Made by a program: the position numbers and the translations under genes. A stretch of 64,000 nt of DNA from Microcebus murinus. Lineage: Eukaryota; Chordata; Mammalia; Primates; Cheirogaleidae. The stretch spans positions 63,386,501 through 63,450,500 of the forward strand of contig NC_134117.1 of NCBI RefSeq assembly GCF_040939455.1, in the 5' to 3' direction. Under the pieces are notes generated by a model that saw only the letters and a list, made by a program, of their open reading frames with translations, was not told the origin of the DNA and did not search any database. Below, piece by piece: positions 50,851 to 62,400 of the stretch; position 1 is the first letter of the stretch; every line of letters starts with the position of its first letter.

Positions 50851-53094
50851 ATGGGGGGTACACCATGGGTAGAGCAAGGAAGAGGTGGAAAACAGGCATC
50901 TCCCTGCTTAGGAGAGATTTTTTCACTGATAATCTAAATTGTGGTTCCAACCTCAGAAGTTGGCGCCGTAGCTGGCTGTGCTGATCAGCAAGCTGTTCAG
51001 TCCTGTTCAGCTGGCCTCAGTGGACGCGTGGCTGTGACTTCCCACTGGCCCTGCTGGGGCCTCTCTGAGCTGTGTGCCCCATTCACAGCAGCCCCGGTAG
51101 GCCGGCTGCTTGCGCTTCTATCTGCCCTCCAAGCTCTGATTCTGGGTCTCTGGAGGGGACTTGGGGGCTCCCATTTACTTCCTTTTCTCCTCTTACCTGC
51201 ACTGCCAGGCCATCTCTCTCTAACGTGTGTCCTTAGCTGCAGTAGCAATGAGAAAAGTCTGCAAGGCTGTGGCTAGGTGCTAGCTGTCAGTCTCCATTCT
51301 TGAAGACCCTCCTGAACTTTGCCAGTGTGCTGCTTGAGAGCCCTATCCTTTGCCTTGGAGTGGGAAACCTATGGAGAGGGGTAGGATGTCCCCTCAAGGT
51401 GGTTTCTGTTTGACTCTCCGTCCTTCTCTTGATGTCTGTTGACTTGGAGGTAGTGAGACCTAACACCACCTGGAGAAACTTACAACCTGGTTCTCCACAG
51501 GGCTCTGTCTTTCCTGTAATTGCTGTCTATTCGGTTATCTGTGGGGCCCTGGAAAGACCTTAGTCTGTGTCTTCCAGTCCATTCTGATACACCCTTGAGG
51601 ATCACCAAGTCCGTCTCTTTTTCTTTGTTGGTTTGTAACTCAAGAAAATAGGGTATTGATAAAGTATCAAATTACAGGACATTTAAATAGTGCCATGGAC
51701 TCCATTGCCCTGCTTCCGAGAATGTGAGTCACTGCCTTTCTGATAGGGAAGTGGCACAGTTTCATTCCGTTCCAGTGGTGGGGATCTGAGGGCACAGAGT
51801 AACAGTAGAGTTTTCCATTCTCTTCCACCCTCAAATTTTAAATTTCTTTGTTTTTTTCTAAAATGAAAGCAGAACTTTTTCATCCTGCCTTTGTTTATGG
51901 CTTATGCCATCTAAGCAGGAAGATACTGACTCATTAAAGCAGTAACATTTTTGGTAGAACTATAAAGTGCTTTTCAACTCTTTAATCTGAATATAGGGAA
52001 GCCAGATAGATTGAATTAGACTTAAAATGAGATAATAAGCATTGTTCTTTGCAGTGTTTTCAGATCAATCTGAAAGTTATGAAATCCTAAACCCATATAC
52101 TTCCTTTCTCTTTTACATATTTAAAAATAATTAGGCAGATATAGAAGAGTCAGGGCATTCCTAGCTATTTAAATAGTTAAAAATATGGAACATTTAAAAT
52201 AAATATTCAGTGTGGATAAGGGGGCTAACGAGAGCTGAAGTCGTAGGAGCAGAGTTAATTTTGGAAGCAACCCTGATATGGATGGGAAATGTTTACTGCT
52301 AATGTCTATTTTTCTGTCCTAGGGCTGACAAACATTTCCTTTTTGTTTATTATCTCAAGACTTTTCAATACTGGCAGTCATGACATTTATGAAAATTTAT
52401 GATTTATAGTTAATGTCCAATTTTTTTTTTATCTTAAAGAAGTTAAGTTTTTTTTTTCTTTGATTGCATGCATGGAATGGATACTTTTAAAAATCACTAT
52501 CAAGTGATTCAACCATTAGATTAACACACCAGTTTTCTGAGTAAGTTCTCTATCAGAACAAAGGAGGAATCACAAGAAAACAAGCCAAATTCAAGGGCTT
52601 TCTCTCCCTCTCTGTTTTTTTTTTTTTTGGTTGTTTTGAACCCCACAATTTCTAGATATGTATGGGGATCAGCTCTAAATGACCATCTAATGATGGTTTC
52701 TAAAATGACCATCTTGTACACCAAGAATAAAAAATAAAAAGATCTTCATTTACAAGTGGAGGAGTGGAATAAGGGTATTCTAAAAAGGATGTAGACATTG
52801 TGGACATTTGTCCTAGATAGTTTGTTAGAACAACATGAATGCCAACATCCAGGGAAAAGGAGGAAAGACCATTTCACAAGAAGCCTTGCTAATATCACTT
52901 TGCCCAACAACATCACCCCATCCGCTACTGCACTATAACCAGTGACAGTTTCCAAAGTGACTAACTTTCACACAGGTTTTTGCATAGTCTTGACTGCTGG
53001 CTTGATCTGATTTCACATGTTGCTTAAGTGAGAATTCAGATTACTGAACCGGGATGAGTTGTGCTCATGAAGCACTATAACTAAAATCTATATT
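50081..53094. other. Unassigned sequence with (TG)n
   Basis: About 3 kb without a confident interspersed repeat, the longest such stretch here. 50940-51280 is relatively GC-rich and holds overlapping frames of 111 (plus) and 83 (minus) codons. Neither has a recognisable domain, and CpG stays low. Poly(T) runs lie at about 50648, 52420 and 52615. Confidence 0.4.
50797..50849. repeat. (TG)n microsatellite
   Basis: About 26 TG units with one CG variant near 50805. Confidence 0.97.
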
Positions 53095-53139
53095 AGTCAG
53101 ATATTTTTCTGGTTTTTCAGAGAAACAGGATCTTTTTCA

Positions 53140-53194
<55 letters not shown>

Positions 53195-53520
53195 GAGAGA
53201 GAGAGAGATTATTATAAGAAATTGGTTGAAGCAGTTGTGGAAGTTGGCAAGTCTAAAATATGAAGAGCCCATTTCCCAGTTGGAATCTGAGGGCTGGAGT
53301 CTGCCATAGACTAAGGAAGAGCTGATGTCCCAATTTGACGGGCTTTGGCCAGGAAGAGCTGACAAGCCAGTGCTCTTCTGGGGCAGCAGACTTTCCTTCC
53401 TTTGGGGAGGCAGAGTTAGGGACCACTTTTGCAGAAATGGATAGTGGCCTTTTGTTTTAGTCCTGTGTTTCATAGTCTTGTGAGGGAGTCTGCTAAGAAC
53501 TGATTAGGACCTATATCCCC
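53095..53520. repeat. Unnamed interspersed repeat with (AC)n and (GA)n
   Basis: 'tattagtcagatatttttct' and 'tcagagaaacaggatctttt', then (AC)n (53138-53191), (GA)n (53195-53208), 'attataagaaattggttgaa', 'gttggcaagtctaaaatatg' and 'tttggggaggcagagttagg'. I recognise the type as a widespread mammalian repeat but cannot name it. The 118-codon minus frame is repeat-derived. Confidence 0.5.
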
Positions 53521-53749
53521 TATCCCATTGTGATAATTCAATAAAATGTATCAGCCTTAACCTGGGGCAAAATAAGGTTAAGAATGAGTAAGGATCTTAC
53601 TCATTAAATATGCTTAAGTACCTACTTAGTACCTGAAGAACAGGCTGAGAAAATTAAGAAATAAAAATCAAAGTTGATACTTTTGAGGAATTGAATGCTC
53701 CTGAGCTCAGTACTAAATTTTCCTATTCTTTGCTAAGTTTTCCTAAACT

Positions 53750-53960
53750 TTTCTTCTAGGTGATCTCATCAGACTTAGGACTTTAATATGCTCTCCATGC
53801 TGATGATACCAAAATATGTTTGTCAGACTCTCATTTCTCTAATCAACTCTGGACTCATTTATCCAACTGCTCACTCAGTGTCTCCAATTACATTATAATA
53901 GGCCCTTTACGCTTTATGTATCCAGAACAGAATTTCAAGTTCCTTGGTTAGAAAAACATC
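53750..53960 (+). repeat. L2 LINE, sense, first piece
   Basis: 'tgctgatgataccaaaatat', 'caactctggactcatttatc' and 'caactgctcactcagtgtct', then 'tataataggccctttacg'. Matches an L2 interval upstream of that at 54650-54970. Confidence 0.6.
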
Positions 53961-54009
53961 TGATTGTCACCTAGTATTCCTCATCTTAATTAATGATGAG
54001 GAATTATTA

Positions 54010-54520
54010 TTCCAACTCCCCTTTATCCTGTTGTTTAGATGTGGCAGATGGTATTTCTCTAAATGGCCATAGCAAAGATCCCTCATCTCACATGCTTTTC
54101 TTACAGTGTAACTTTGGCACTCATCCCATGAGAGGTGGGGTCTATATTCTCTCTTTGCTTGAAACTTGGTGGTGGCCTGTGACTGTCCTCACAAATAGAG
54201 TACAGTGGAAGTGATATTTGGTGACTTCCAAAGGTAGGACAAAAGGCAAAACTGCTTCCTTCTGACCCTATCTCTTTGGAGATGCTTGCTCTATGGAAAA
54301 CAGTCCACATGTTACCAGGTAGCCCAAACTAGCTCACATGGAGCGACTGACTTGGAGAAGCAATAAATTTTCAGGATAAGCCAGCATCAACTGCCTTAGA
54401 TGAATAAATGAGCCTTCAGATCATTCCTTCCCCTAGCTTTTGAATCATCCAGTGATGGTCCAGACTCTCAGGGGCAGAGGCATATCACTAAGCTCTGGGT
54501 ACATTGTCACACACCTGTAG
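54010..54520 (+). mobile_element. Probable MaLR/ERVL-type LTR inside L2
   Basis: 'ggtggcctgtgactgtcctc', 'acaaatagagtacagtggaa', 'gtgatatttggtgacttcca' and 'ggtaggacaaaaggcaaaac', then 'ctagctcacatggagcgact', follow an old LTR type in the sense direction. The flanking L2 pieces are colinear, so it probably inserted into L2. Confidence 0.45.
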
Positions 54521-54649
54521 TGGCTAGAACATTGCAAGAAATACACTAGCTATCCTCTTTCTTCTCATTCATTCACCCCACACAAAATCAGTAAATCTGC
54601 AACTCCACTTTCAAAATAGCCTGCATGTTGGCCACTTCTTGATTCCCCT

Positions 54650-54970
54650 ATGGCTGTCCCTGAACACCATCATCTCTTGCCAAATTACTGCAGAAGTCTC
54701 TCCTACCTGGTTTCTCTGCTTTTGCCCTACTATAGATTGTATCTTCCAGGCAGAAGCCAGATTTGTCCTTTAGAAACATTGAGATCAATTCCTGTTTTGC
54801 TTAACACCTCAAATGACTTCCTATTACATTTCACATACTTACTAACCTCCATACCATCCCCTCTCAGACCCTACATCATCTTTTTCTCCGAACTCTCTGC
54901 TACCACTGGTCCAGATTCACTATATTCAAGGCACTTGCTCTTCCTTAGAACACCCATTTCTGAGCCAGAG
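54650..54970 (+). repeat. L2 LINE, sense, second piece
   Basis: 'cagaagtctctcctacctgg', 'cagatttgtcctttagaaac', 'cacctcaaatgacttcctat' and 'accctacatcatctttttct' are L2 in order. The 110-codon plus frame here is L2-derived. Confidence 0.65.
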
Positions 54971-55140
54971 CAGAAGTTCTAAGCTAACAGCAGAATACAT
55001 GGCTGTCTTGCACAATTGTGGGGCTGCCCCCGGGTCTGTGACGTCCAACTCACTTTGCATGGGATGAATTCTCACCAATTAATTACATGGTGCTTCCTGG
55101 ATAGGGTTATTAGGAAGTAAGTGTGCTGCTTCCACTCTCT
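54971..55140. other. Unassigned sequence
   Basis: No repeat or gene recognised. Confidence 0.4.
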
Positions 55141-55144
55141 GGAT

Positions 55145-55207
55145 AAAAAGGACTCACTCCCATAATATGCTGAAAAAAAAAAAAAAAAAAAAAGGGACTC
55201 ACTCCAT
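55145..55207 (+). mobile_element. Tiny poly(A) retro-insertion with near-perfect duplication
   Basis: aaaaaggactcactcccat (55145-55163) recurs as aaaaagggactcactccat (55189-55207), each with one base indel relative to the other. Between them are only 'aatatgctg' and an A run of about 20. This looks like an L1-mediated insertion truncated to almost nothing but its tail. Confidence 0.7.
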
Positions 55208-55439
55208 AGCCCTAGGCAATGGCAAAACTGCAAGATGTAAGGAGCCTGGGTCCCTGAATCACCACCTGGAGGGAAGCTGTCCATCAACCAGGGGCACTTG
55301 CATGGGGCTGTTAATGTGAGTAAAATGTATTGTGTTATGCTCCACTTATTGTGGCATTTTCCTACTTAATATAATCTTTGCTTGTAAAAGCCTTTATACC
55401 GACACTCTTTCTGCTGGCTCCTCTTCTCTCCCATTACAT

Positions 55440-55650
55440 CACTCTGAACTCTGCTCCCATTTAAAGCAGTCAGTGTCCCTCCCTCAACACAAATCTATAC
55501 TTTCTATCATATTACGCTGCTTTATTTACTCCATAGTACATAGTACTATCTGAAATATTACTTGTGTATTTTATTTGACTTGTGCCTCTATTAGACTGTA
55601 AGCTTAATAATAGCAGGGAGCTGGTCTGTCTTTTTGTTACTTTCTCTTCC
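55440..55650 (+). repeat. L2 LINE, sense, third piece
   Basis: 'atcatattacgctgctttat' and 'ttgacttgtgcctctattag', then 'actgtaagcttaataatagc' and 'agggagctggtctgtctttt', the L2 3' part and colinear with the two pieces before it. Confidence 0.6.
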
Positions 55651-55689
55651 GCACTGAGATCAGAACACCCTACTGGAGAGAGGAGGTGG

Positions 55690-55890
55690 TTATATCAGGT
55701 AGACTGAGATCAGGAATGAAGCGTTGAGAATTAGAGTCCTTGGTAATTAAGTTAGCGTCACTTGGTAAATCATTTACCTTCTTCATGCCTTAATGCTCAG
55801 AACTGTCAAAAGGGGAAAATATCTATTTTATAGAGTAGTCGTGATGACTAAATAAAATTTGTATGTAAACTGCTAAGGCCCCCAAAGCTT
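55690..55890 (+). repeat. Probable MIR fragment
   Basis: 'cgtcacttggtaaatcattt', 'accttcttcatgccttaatg', 'ctgtcaaaaggggaaaatat' and 'gtagtcgtgatgactaaata'. Confidence 0.55.
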
Positions 55891-57269
55891 TTTAAATAAA
55901 TATATGATCTCCTTTCTTTAATGTATTCTTATTTCATAAAAGTTTGGCGGGGGGGAATAGTTACTAACCTTAACATTTCTTACCCTGAAATAAGTTAGGT
56001 TGCTACCACATTTGATGTAAGTCTCATAGGGTGGCCTTTCTGGATTGGAGCACTCAGTCACTAAGGGCTGTTAACACGTTTGTAATCTGAGGGTCTGTTA
56101 GGCAGATACTCTGACACACACTCAAATGGGAGGTTTTACAGCCCTGGCCAGTATTTTGATCATCACACCATCTCTAAATGATATGTTAGAATGGCCACAT
56201 TCTATTCTGATTGTTCTGTGCAAGTTTTAACTTTATTAATTTATGCATGGGATCATGAGTTCATAGTTTGGGGGATGGGGAGGTATGTGCATGACAAAAT
56301 TTTGTTTATTCAGATCTCTAGGAAGCAAATGGCATTTTTTTTGCAGAGTGGCCAATTCAGGAAAAACATGTTTATAAGCCAATATTATTTTGTTTTCCAA
56401 ATTAAAAACTATGAATGAAACATAAGTGAATTTTGTGTAATACTAAAAAATACTAACCAAAACACGAAATTCTCTTCTTTTACCTCTTACCAGTTTCCTG
56501 TCCAAGATAAAGTTGCACCTGTTGAGAGATGTAGTAGGTGAATTTTCAGCAGAGATGATATTGTGCCCAAGGAGGCAAAGGTTTATTTTTTTACAGGAGT
56601 GGAAAAATCTTACTCATTTTACGCATAAAGTATAGATATACATGTAGTACATAAACAGATATACAGTCTATCAGCGATACTGCAATTTCATGGTGGTTTT
56701 CATGGGGGCTGATTAGGTAATCAATGTCTACATTTATTCCTCAGAGGAGCAAACAGTTTGGAAACTCTGGTATAGTGTTGGCCCTACCGTCCCCTTTTAT
56801 ATATATTTTATACATATTGTGTGTATAGTCCCCACGGACACACAATATATATGTATAAATATTTTTTGTTGACTTTTAAAAGAATCACTGGAACATGAAT
56901 AAGAAAGAATGTTCCACAGTTCCTCTGGCAGCCGTCTGAGGATGGGAAGGGCACCCAGCCTTGGAGCGAAGCCAGTGCTGTCTTATTTTAACAGATGGCA
57001 GCTCGGAGGGTTCTTCTTACATCATCCCTCTGCTACTGCCTCAGCCAACCATGAAACACACCTACCTCCGAGACATCCCCGTTCATGAAATAATACATTT
57101 CCTCATTGTTTGAAGCGATTTGACTCAGTCGTGCTTTCTATTACTTACTACCAAAAGCATCCTTTCAGAAAGCATCCTATCTCAACTAATATTGTTATAC
57201 ACACTTATATGTGTGCTCAGATATAAGATTCTCTTCAGAAAGAAACTCCTAGAACTGCATCGGATTTTT
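55891..57269. other. Unassigned sequence with palindrome at 56806-56858
   Basis: No repeat recognised apart from the AT-rich palindrome, described separately. No coding evidence. Confidence 0.4.
56806..56858. other. Imperfect palindrome, cruciform candidate
   Basis: Perfect 11-bp arms atattgtgtgt (56814-56824) and acacacaatat (56838-56848) around a 13-nt loop. Pairing resumes outside a 4-nt bulge with tttatacat against atgtataaa. Confidence 0.8.
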
Positions 57270-57960
57270 TTTTTTTTATGACCATTTATATTTTATTAAA
57301 AATGGTATATTCTTTTATATTGTTCTCTTCTCTTTTAGAGTTGTGGTTTTCTTAATGCTTCAGGGAGCTTTTTATTTTTCGGGTGATCTTTATTTGTTAA
57401 ACATATCAAAAGTATGTTCTCCAAGTCTTTAACTTTTAACTTCAATTTTTTTTTTTTTTTTTTACTTATAGAAGAGCTTTTTAAAATTATGCCTTCTAGG
57501 TTATTTCTTGCTTAGAAAAACCTTCCTAAATCAATATTATGAATAGTTTCAACTAGTATCTTTTGGTGAGTTTATAGTTCTACTTTTTGTGGCCTACACT
57601 TTCTAGAGTTTACATGTGCATGTGAGATCTGTGTAGAGTGTAATATATTTGTATAACTGTATTCATTTGTTCCTAAATCAGCCCTTCATTTCCTTATCAC
57701 TATTTGTTGAGTACTTTCTCCTTGAGTTAGAATTCTAACTTTGATACACTAAATTAGTATGTATGCAGGATTTGTTTCTAGATTTTCTAGCTGGTTGCAT
57801 TTATTTCTCTGCATTTTCTCGTGCCTTTATTACCCTATATTAACTACCATAACTTCTTTGTGGGTTTTATGATACAATTGGAATGCATCTTCTATCCATG
57901 CTCCTTCTTATTGTTCATTTCTAAAATTTTGTTGCTATGATGTATTTTCATTCAAAATGA
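57270..57960 (-). mobile_element. Degenerate L1M, antisense
   Basis: Poly(T)-rich text with 'gccttctaggttatttcttg', 'tttgtttctagattttctag', 'ctgcattttctcgtgccttt' and 'attaccctatattaactacc', resembling reversed L1M ORF2. Strongly diverged. Confidence 0.45.
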
Positions 57961-58194
57961 AAGTAGTTTTATTGTGTTCGAGGGTTAGGTGAGCAGTGAG
58001 AGGGATGGGTTTTCTTACTTAAAACTTTATTTATGTATATGCATAGGTGACTATAACTCAAAAAAAATTCTCATGGCCATTTCTTTATCCAGTAAATCTG
58101 TTCATATCTAAGCCTTTTAAGGAAGTAACAACTTAAAGGCAACTCTTTTACCTTTTAACCTCGCCATTTATAGAGCACATTACCACGTTTGTTT
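57961..58194. other. Unassigned sequence
   Basis: No repeat or gene recognised. Confidence 0.4.
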
Positions 58195-58390
58195 GGATTT
58201 TATGATTTCTTCTTCAAAGGAGCCATAAGACATAATGCTTATCTTCAGAAGTGAAAAATGAAAGTCAAATAAGTGAAATGATTGAGTTAAGGGTTGTACA
58301 GCAGCATAGTGGCAGCAATGGAGCTAGAATCAGTCTATTCCAGTCCAAGCAGTAGACTCTATGGACTGTTTCAGTGATTAGAACAAACTA
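58195..58390 (-). repeat. Probable MIR fragment, antisense
   Basis: 'agaagtgaaaaatgaaagtc', 'aagtgaaatgattgagttaa', 'gggttgtacagcagcatagt' and 'ggagctagaatcagtctatt'. Confidence 0.55.
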
Positions 58391-59673
58391 ATTCCAGTAT
58401 CAAGCATTATACTTGGTTCTTTGGATAAAGAATACATGTAAGATTTACCCCATACCCTCCTGCAGCCGGGGCCTCTCTTTGTTGCTGGATCTTCTCTCTG
58501 TTTGAGCAAAACAGGGCAGAGGAAAGGGTAACCCAGAAGAGTATCCCTCCTCACCTGATTTCACGCTTGATGGAGTTCAACACTTCCTTTTTCAGGATGG
58601 TGACACACTCTGCTAATCCCTGGCTTTAGGAGGGAACATCTCAATAAGGACTCCTCATCAACAGAGTTGCCTCTGAGTCCATCCTCTTTCTAATCCTTCT
58701 CTGCTCTGCATAACCAAAATTTGGTATTCAAAATCTAACTTTGGGTTTCCTGGCAGTGCTAGAGAGGCGATGGGGAGCTCACCATTGGCTTACCTGCACC
58801 TTCCAAACTAGCAGTCCAGTCTTACTTAATGGACTATAATTTCAACTCCTTAAGGTCTCTTTCCAGATTGCTATAATGAAGGAGGTGTGACTTGAGTTTG
58901 GAAATGTAGTGGCAAATTACCCATATATGAATCAACATGTATGATTTAAATACACATCCATATCATGAATAATGATGAATTGCAGGTTTGACTTGATCAC
59001 CTGAGTAGAGGGTAAAGTTTCTTTTCTTTTTTTTTTTGTTTCCTGTATATTTCATAGAGTAAATAGTAAAATTAGATACTCTAGTTTTGTGGATATCATT
59101 TCATCATGTACAGCAGCTATTTCTGGGCAGCCGAGTCTCTAGTATCACATTCTGAGTCAACTTAAATCTCCTTAGTTCCCAAGACACTACCACTGGGCTT
59201 TAGCATAGCATGTTTGTTTGCAGAGTAAGTGAATGAATGAATGGATGAATACTACTTTGCACTTCACACATATCTCAGTTTGCTTTATTTTTGTATTCAT
59301 TTCCTTAATCATACAGTGTAAACTTTATGTAACAATATTGACACATCACTTTTCATATCCTCTGCGATGGCATTTTGCCACCAGCAGGATGCAGGGGAGA
59401 ATCAGAAGGGAAACAGACAACTGTGTCAGTTTTGGGCAGCTGTTCTTTGCAAGGTCTATGATGAAATTGGATATAAATCACCACATTTTGCATTAATTAG
59501 GTGTTAGCATTAACCGATAGCTTTTCTTCCTGTTGATATAGAAGGAGTTCATTCTGTGTGAACCTGTCTCACTGAAGCACTGTCAGTCTGGAGGGAAAAT
59601 GCAAAACTTGTTTGATATTCGCTCCAAGTTCCTGGTCAGTGGTGGTCATTGTCAGACAGGGAAGGGCAGCATA
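58391..59673. other. Unassigned sequence
   Basis: No repeat recognised. Short (GAAT)n at about 59228-59248. The 87-codon plus frame beginning there is not recognisable. Confidence 0.4.
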
Positions 59674-59866
59674 CTCTGGTTCAGGGTTCCTCACGGTGGA
59701 GTCTGTGAACCATCACCTGGAACTTTGTTAGACATACGAATATTAGGGCTGCACTCTAGACCTACTAAGCCAAAAACTCTGGGGACAGGGCCAAATAGTC
59801 TATATTTTAACAAACATACCAAGTGATTCTGATAAGTGTTAACGTTTGAAAACTTTTGCTCTACTA
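59674..59866 (+). mobile_element. MER5A-type hAT element, nearly full length
   Basis: Body 59682-59858: 'cagggttcctcacggtggag', 'catcacctggaactttgtta', 'gacctactaagccaaaaact', 'ctggggacagggccaaatag' and 'ccaagtgattctgataagtg', then 'gtttgaaaacttttg'. Flanking 8-mers ctctggtt and ctctacta agree at 5 of 8 positions. Confidence 0.8.
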
Positions 59867-59889
59867 AAAAAAAAAAAATCAGAGGGGTC

Positions 59890-60060
59890 TGAGTTAGGCC
59901 AACCTGGATCCAAATTTTAGCTCTGCCTTGTATTAATTGTGTAACTTCATCCAAGTTATTTAAGAAATCTGAGCCTTGGTTTCTTCATCTACAAATTGTG
60001 GAGATTGATACCCACTTCCTTGGCTTGTTAATTGAACTCTAAGAAAATCACACTGGACCT
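59890..60060 (+). repeat. MIR SINE
   Basis: 'ggatccaaattttagctctg', 'ccttgtattaattgtgtaac', 'ttatttaagaaatctgagcc' and 'ttggtttcttcatctacaaa'. Confidence 0.75.
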
Positions 60061-60314
60061 GTTACTACAAGCTAGTCAACACGTGTAGGGTGGTCTTTCT
60101 CCCTTTCTATTGCTCCCGCCATTGCATGAAATCTAAAGGAGAAATCGTCATTTTTCATATGGTATTCAGTTTTTAGACCCTGACCTTTGGACTTGGCACT
60201 TTTCTGGAAAAAAAAAATCTGACTTACTCATGTATTTTGGTTGAAAACTCTCAAGTAGAAATGTGTGTCCCATCGTGCTAAAGGGTAGTAGGCATAGGGA
60301 ATGGCCCTATGAGT
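60061..60314. other. Unassigned sequence
   Basis: No repeat or gene recognised. Confidence 0.4.
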
Positions 60315-60865
60315 CAGGGATGTTCCAGTTATGGATCACTGCATAACATTCTACCCCAAAACTTAGTAGTTAAGACAACCATTTTATTTTGCTCACAAGT
60401 TTGTGAGTCAGAAATTCAGGAAAACCTTGGCTGGGGCGTAGTCTCTTCTCTGTGTGGCTGGGGTGACTGAGGCTGGAGGATCCTCTCCAGGATGTCCCCT
60501 CAGTCACATGTCCAGCCTCCTCAGTGCTTCTTGACCTTGCTCTCCTTATGGCATCCCATCCTCTAGGGGCTGTCAGCTTGATTTGAGATTCCCACAGCAC
60601 AGTGGTCAGGGAAGGTGCACTTCTTGCACAGTGACTGCCTTTCAAGAGGCAGGAAATGGAAGCTGACAGGCCAGTTAAGGCCTCTTTTCAGAACTGGTGC
60701 AACTTCCCCTGAGGCTGAACACAGTCACAGAGCCTGCCCAGATTCAAAAGAGAAGAAATAGTTTCCATCTCTTGATGGATGAGTGAATGACAAGTCACAA
60801 GGCAAATGGGTACTCGACATGGGAGATGTTCTGCTCATCGTTGGAAAATACAATCTGCCACAAGG
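60315..60865 (-). mobile_element. Old LTR (MaLR/ERVL type), antisense
   Basis: 'cactgcataacattctaccc', 'caaaacttagtagttaagac', 'tctctgtgtggctggggtga', 'aggccagttaaggcctcttt', 'gagcctgcccagattcaaaa', 'catctcttgatggatgagtg' and 'ttggaaaatacaatctgcca' are in the usual order. About 550 bp, no internal region. Class is from memory; no subfamily assigned. Confidence 0.6.
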
Positions 60866-61394
60866 GGCCCTGAGTACCTGAGTAGAGGATTTGCATGCAA
60901 CTCTTACCAAAAATGCTCATAGTAAGTTGAATTTTGCTATTACATCTAAACATACACATGTGTGCATTTTTATTATGCTTGCTATCTAAATTCTGCCCTT
61001 TGATCCTTAGCAGTTCAGTTTGAGTCAAGTCAGCTGAGTCCTTGGTATGAGAGTGAGCTGTCATCCCCTCACCTGTCAAGGTCCTGCTTGGACTTGGTCT
61101 TACAGTGTGGAATACAGCTTCCTGTTTGCAGTGCAATGCTTGCTCTGTCAACGTGAAAGCCATGTCCAAGCCTCAGGGCACATGACCTTACAGCTCTCTT
61201 GTAGAGTTACATGCTTTGTTGCTGAAGGAAGGAACAGTTTCATTAGATTACTTTATTTGTGCTCCCTCAGTTGGGTGTTATGTTACTCATGGACAAGCAG
61301 AGAGAATTTGTGTCCTACTCCCCCCCAACCCAGGAAGGATTAATCACTCTTTCATCTGTGTTTTCATAGCATTTGGCTTATTATGTTATTGTTT
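60866..61394. other. Unassigned sequence
   Basis: No repeat recognised. Frames of 124 codons (minus, 60795-61169) and 98 codons (plus, 61047-61343) overlap each other. The minus one runs into the LTR, so neither is credible. Confidence 0.4.
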
Positions 61395-62240
61395 CTTGCT
61401 GATTAATTTATTTTTAATCATATAAAAATATGTGAGTACATTCTGTTTATAAAATTTCAAACAATAAAAATAAAACAGCTACTCCCATTAATTCACATAT
61501 CTTTTCCCACTCTAATCCTTTCCTAGAGATAAACAATCTTATCAATTTTGTACATAGTCCTCCAGATGTATTCTGTGCATCAACATATGCTCAAATATGT
61601 GTGTATATTTCACTCAAATGGTATCATATTCTATGCATGAGAGTATGACTTTCTTTATTCATTTACATGTAGAACATGTACATGAATAGGATGTTTACAT
61701 GTAGAATAACTTTATCCTTTGTTTTTAAATAGTTGCATGGACTTTTGTTGCACGACCATGCAGTAGTGAACTCAGCTGTTTCGCAATGGATAAACACTGA
61801 GATTGTTTCCAGGTTTTCACTGAATACATCATACCTAAGTAAACATTGGCATAGCGCTTTACTTGCCTGGATCAGTGTCTGGCCCTGTCTGCAGGATGGA
61901 CACCTGGAGGCGGAATGGTGGGTCAGAGGCTGTGCAGGCCCTTTAGGAAAGGTACTGTCAGATTGCTGTGCAGAAAGGCTGTTCCACAGAGGGACACCCC
62001 CCCCCCACACACACACACCCTCATCCATGCTGGCTGTTATGTAATCTTTTCTGAGATTTGTATATTTGATAGGAAACAGAGATATATCTCACTGTTTTCT
62101 TTCCATTTCCCTGATTATCAGCAAGATCTCACATATTTTCCTGTGCTTAGTGAGCATTTGAATTTCCTCTTCCGTGACTATGGCTTACCTACTTTATTAT
62201 GGATACTACACAGGTGCATATGATTCCCCGGATCCTCTTA
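61395..62240 (-). mobile_element. L1ME-type LINE, antisense, diverged
   Basis: 'ccacatatctttt'-like start, 'actcaaatggtatcatattc', 'ttgtttttaaatagttgcat', 'tctttccatttccctgatta', 'tcagcaagatctcacatatt' and 'tgagcatttgaatttcctct' follow the reversed 3' part of old L1. GC-richer text at 61870-61990 may be foreign. Confidence 0.55.
61997..62017. repeat. C10 run followed by (AC)n
   Basis: Ten C then about five AC units. Confidence 0.95.
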
Positions 62241-62329
62241 ACTTTTGTCCATTGATATATATTTTTTTCTATTCTGAGACTCAGAACTTATTTTAATTCC
62301 TATAGCATATAAAAATACATAAATACATG

Positions 62330-62400
62330 TATATCTACATGTCTACATTATATATGTGTATATATATACACAGATATATACACATGAAAATATATTCATG
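62330..62400. repeat. AT-rich palindromic tract
   Basis: atgtgtatatat (62354-62365) and atatatacacat (62374-62385) make a perfect 12-bp stem with an 8-nt loop. catgaa (62383-62388) and ttcatg (62395-62400) make a second one overlapping it. Confidence 0.85.

Noticed and set aside
50941..51276. GC-richer segment with a 111-codon frame, considered as an exon or CpG island
   Set aside because: CpG remains scarce, no domain is seen, and the opposite strand is equally open.
53117..53473. 118-codon minus-strand frame
   Set aside because: Repeat-derived and includes a VCVCVC run from (AC)n.
60795..61169. 124-codon minus-strand frame
   Set aside because: Runs into an LTR and overlaps another frame on the opposite strand; no known motif.
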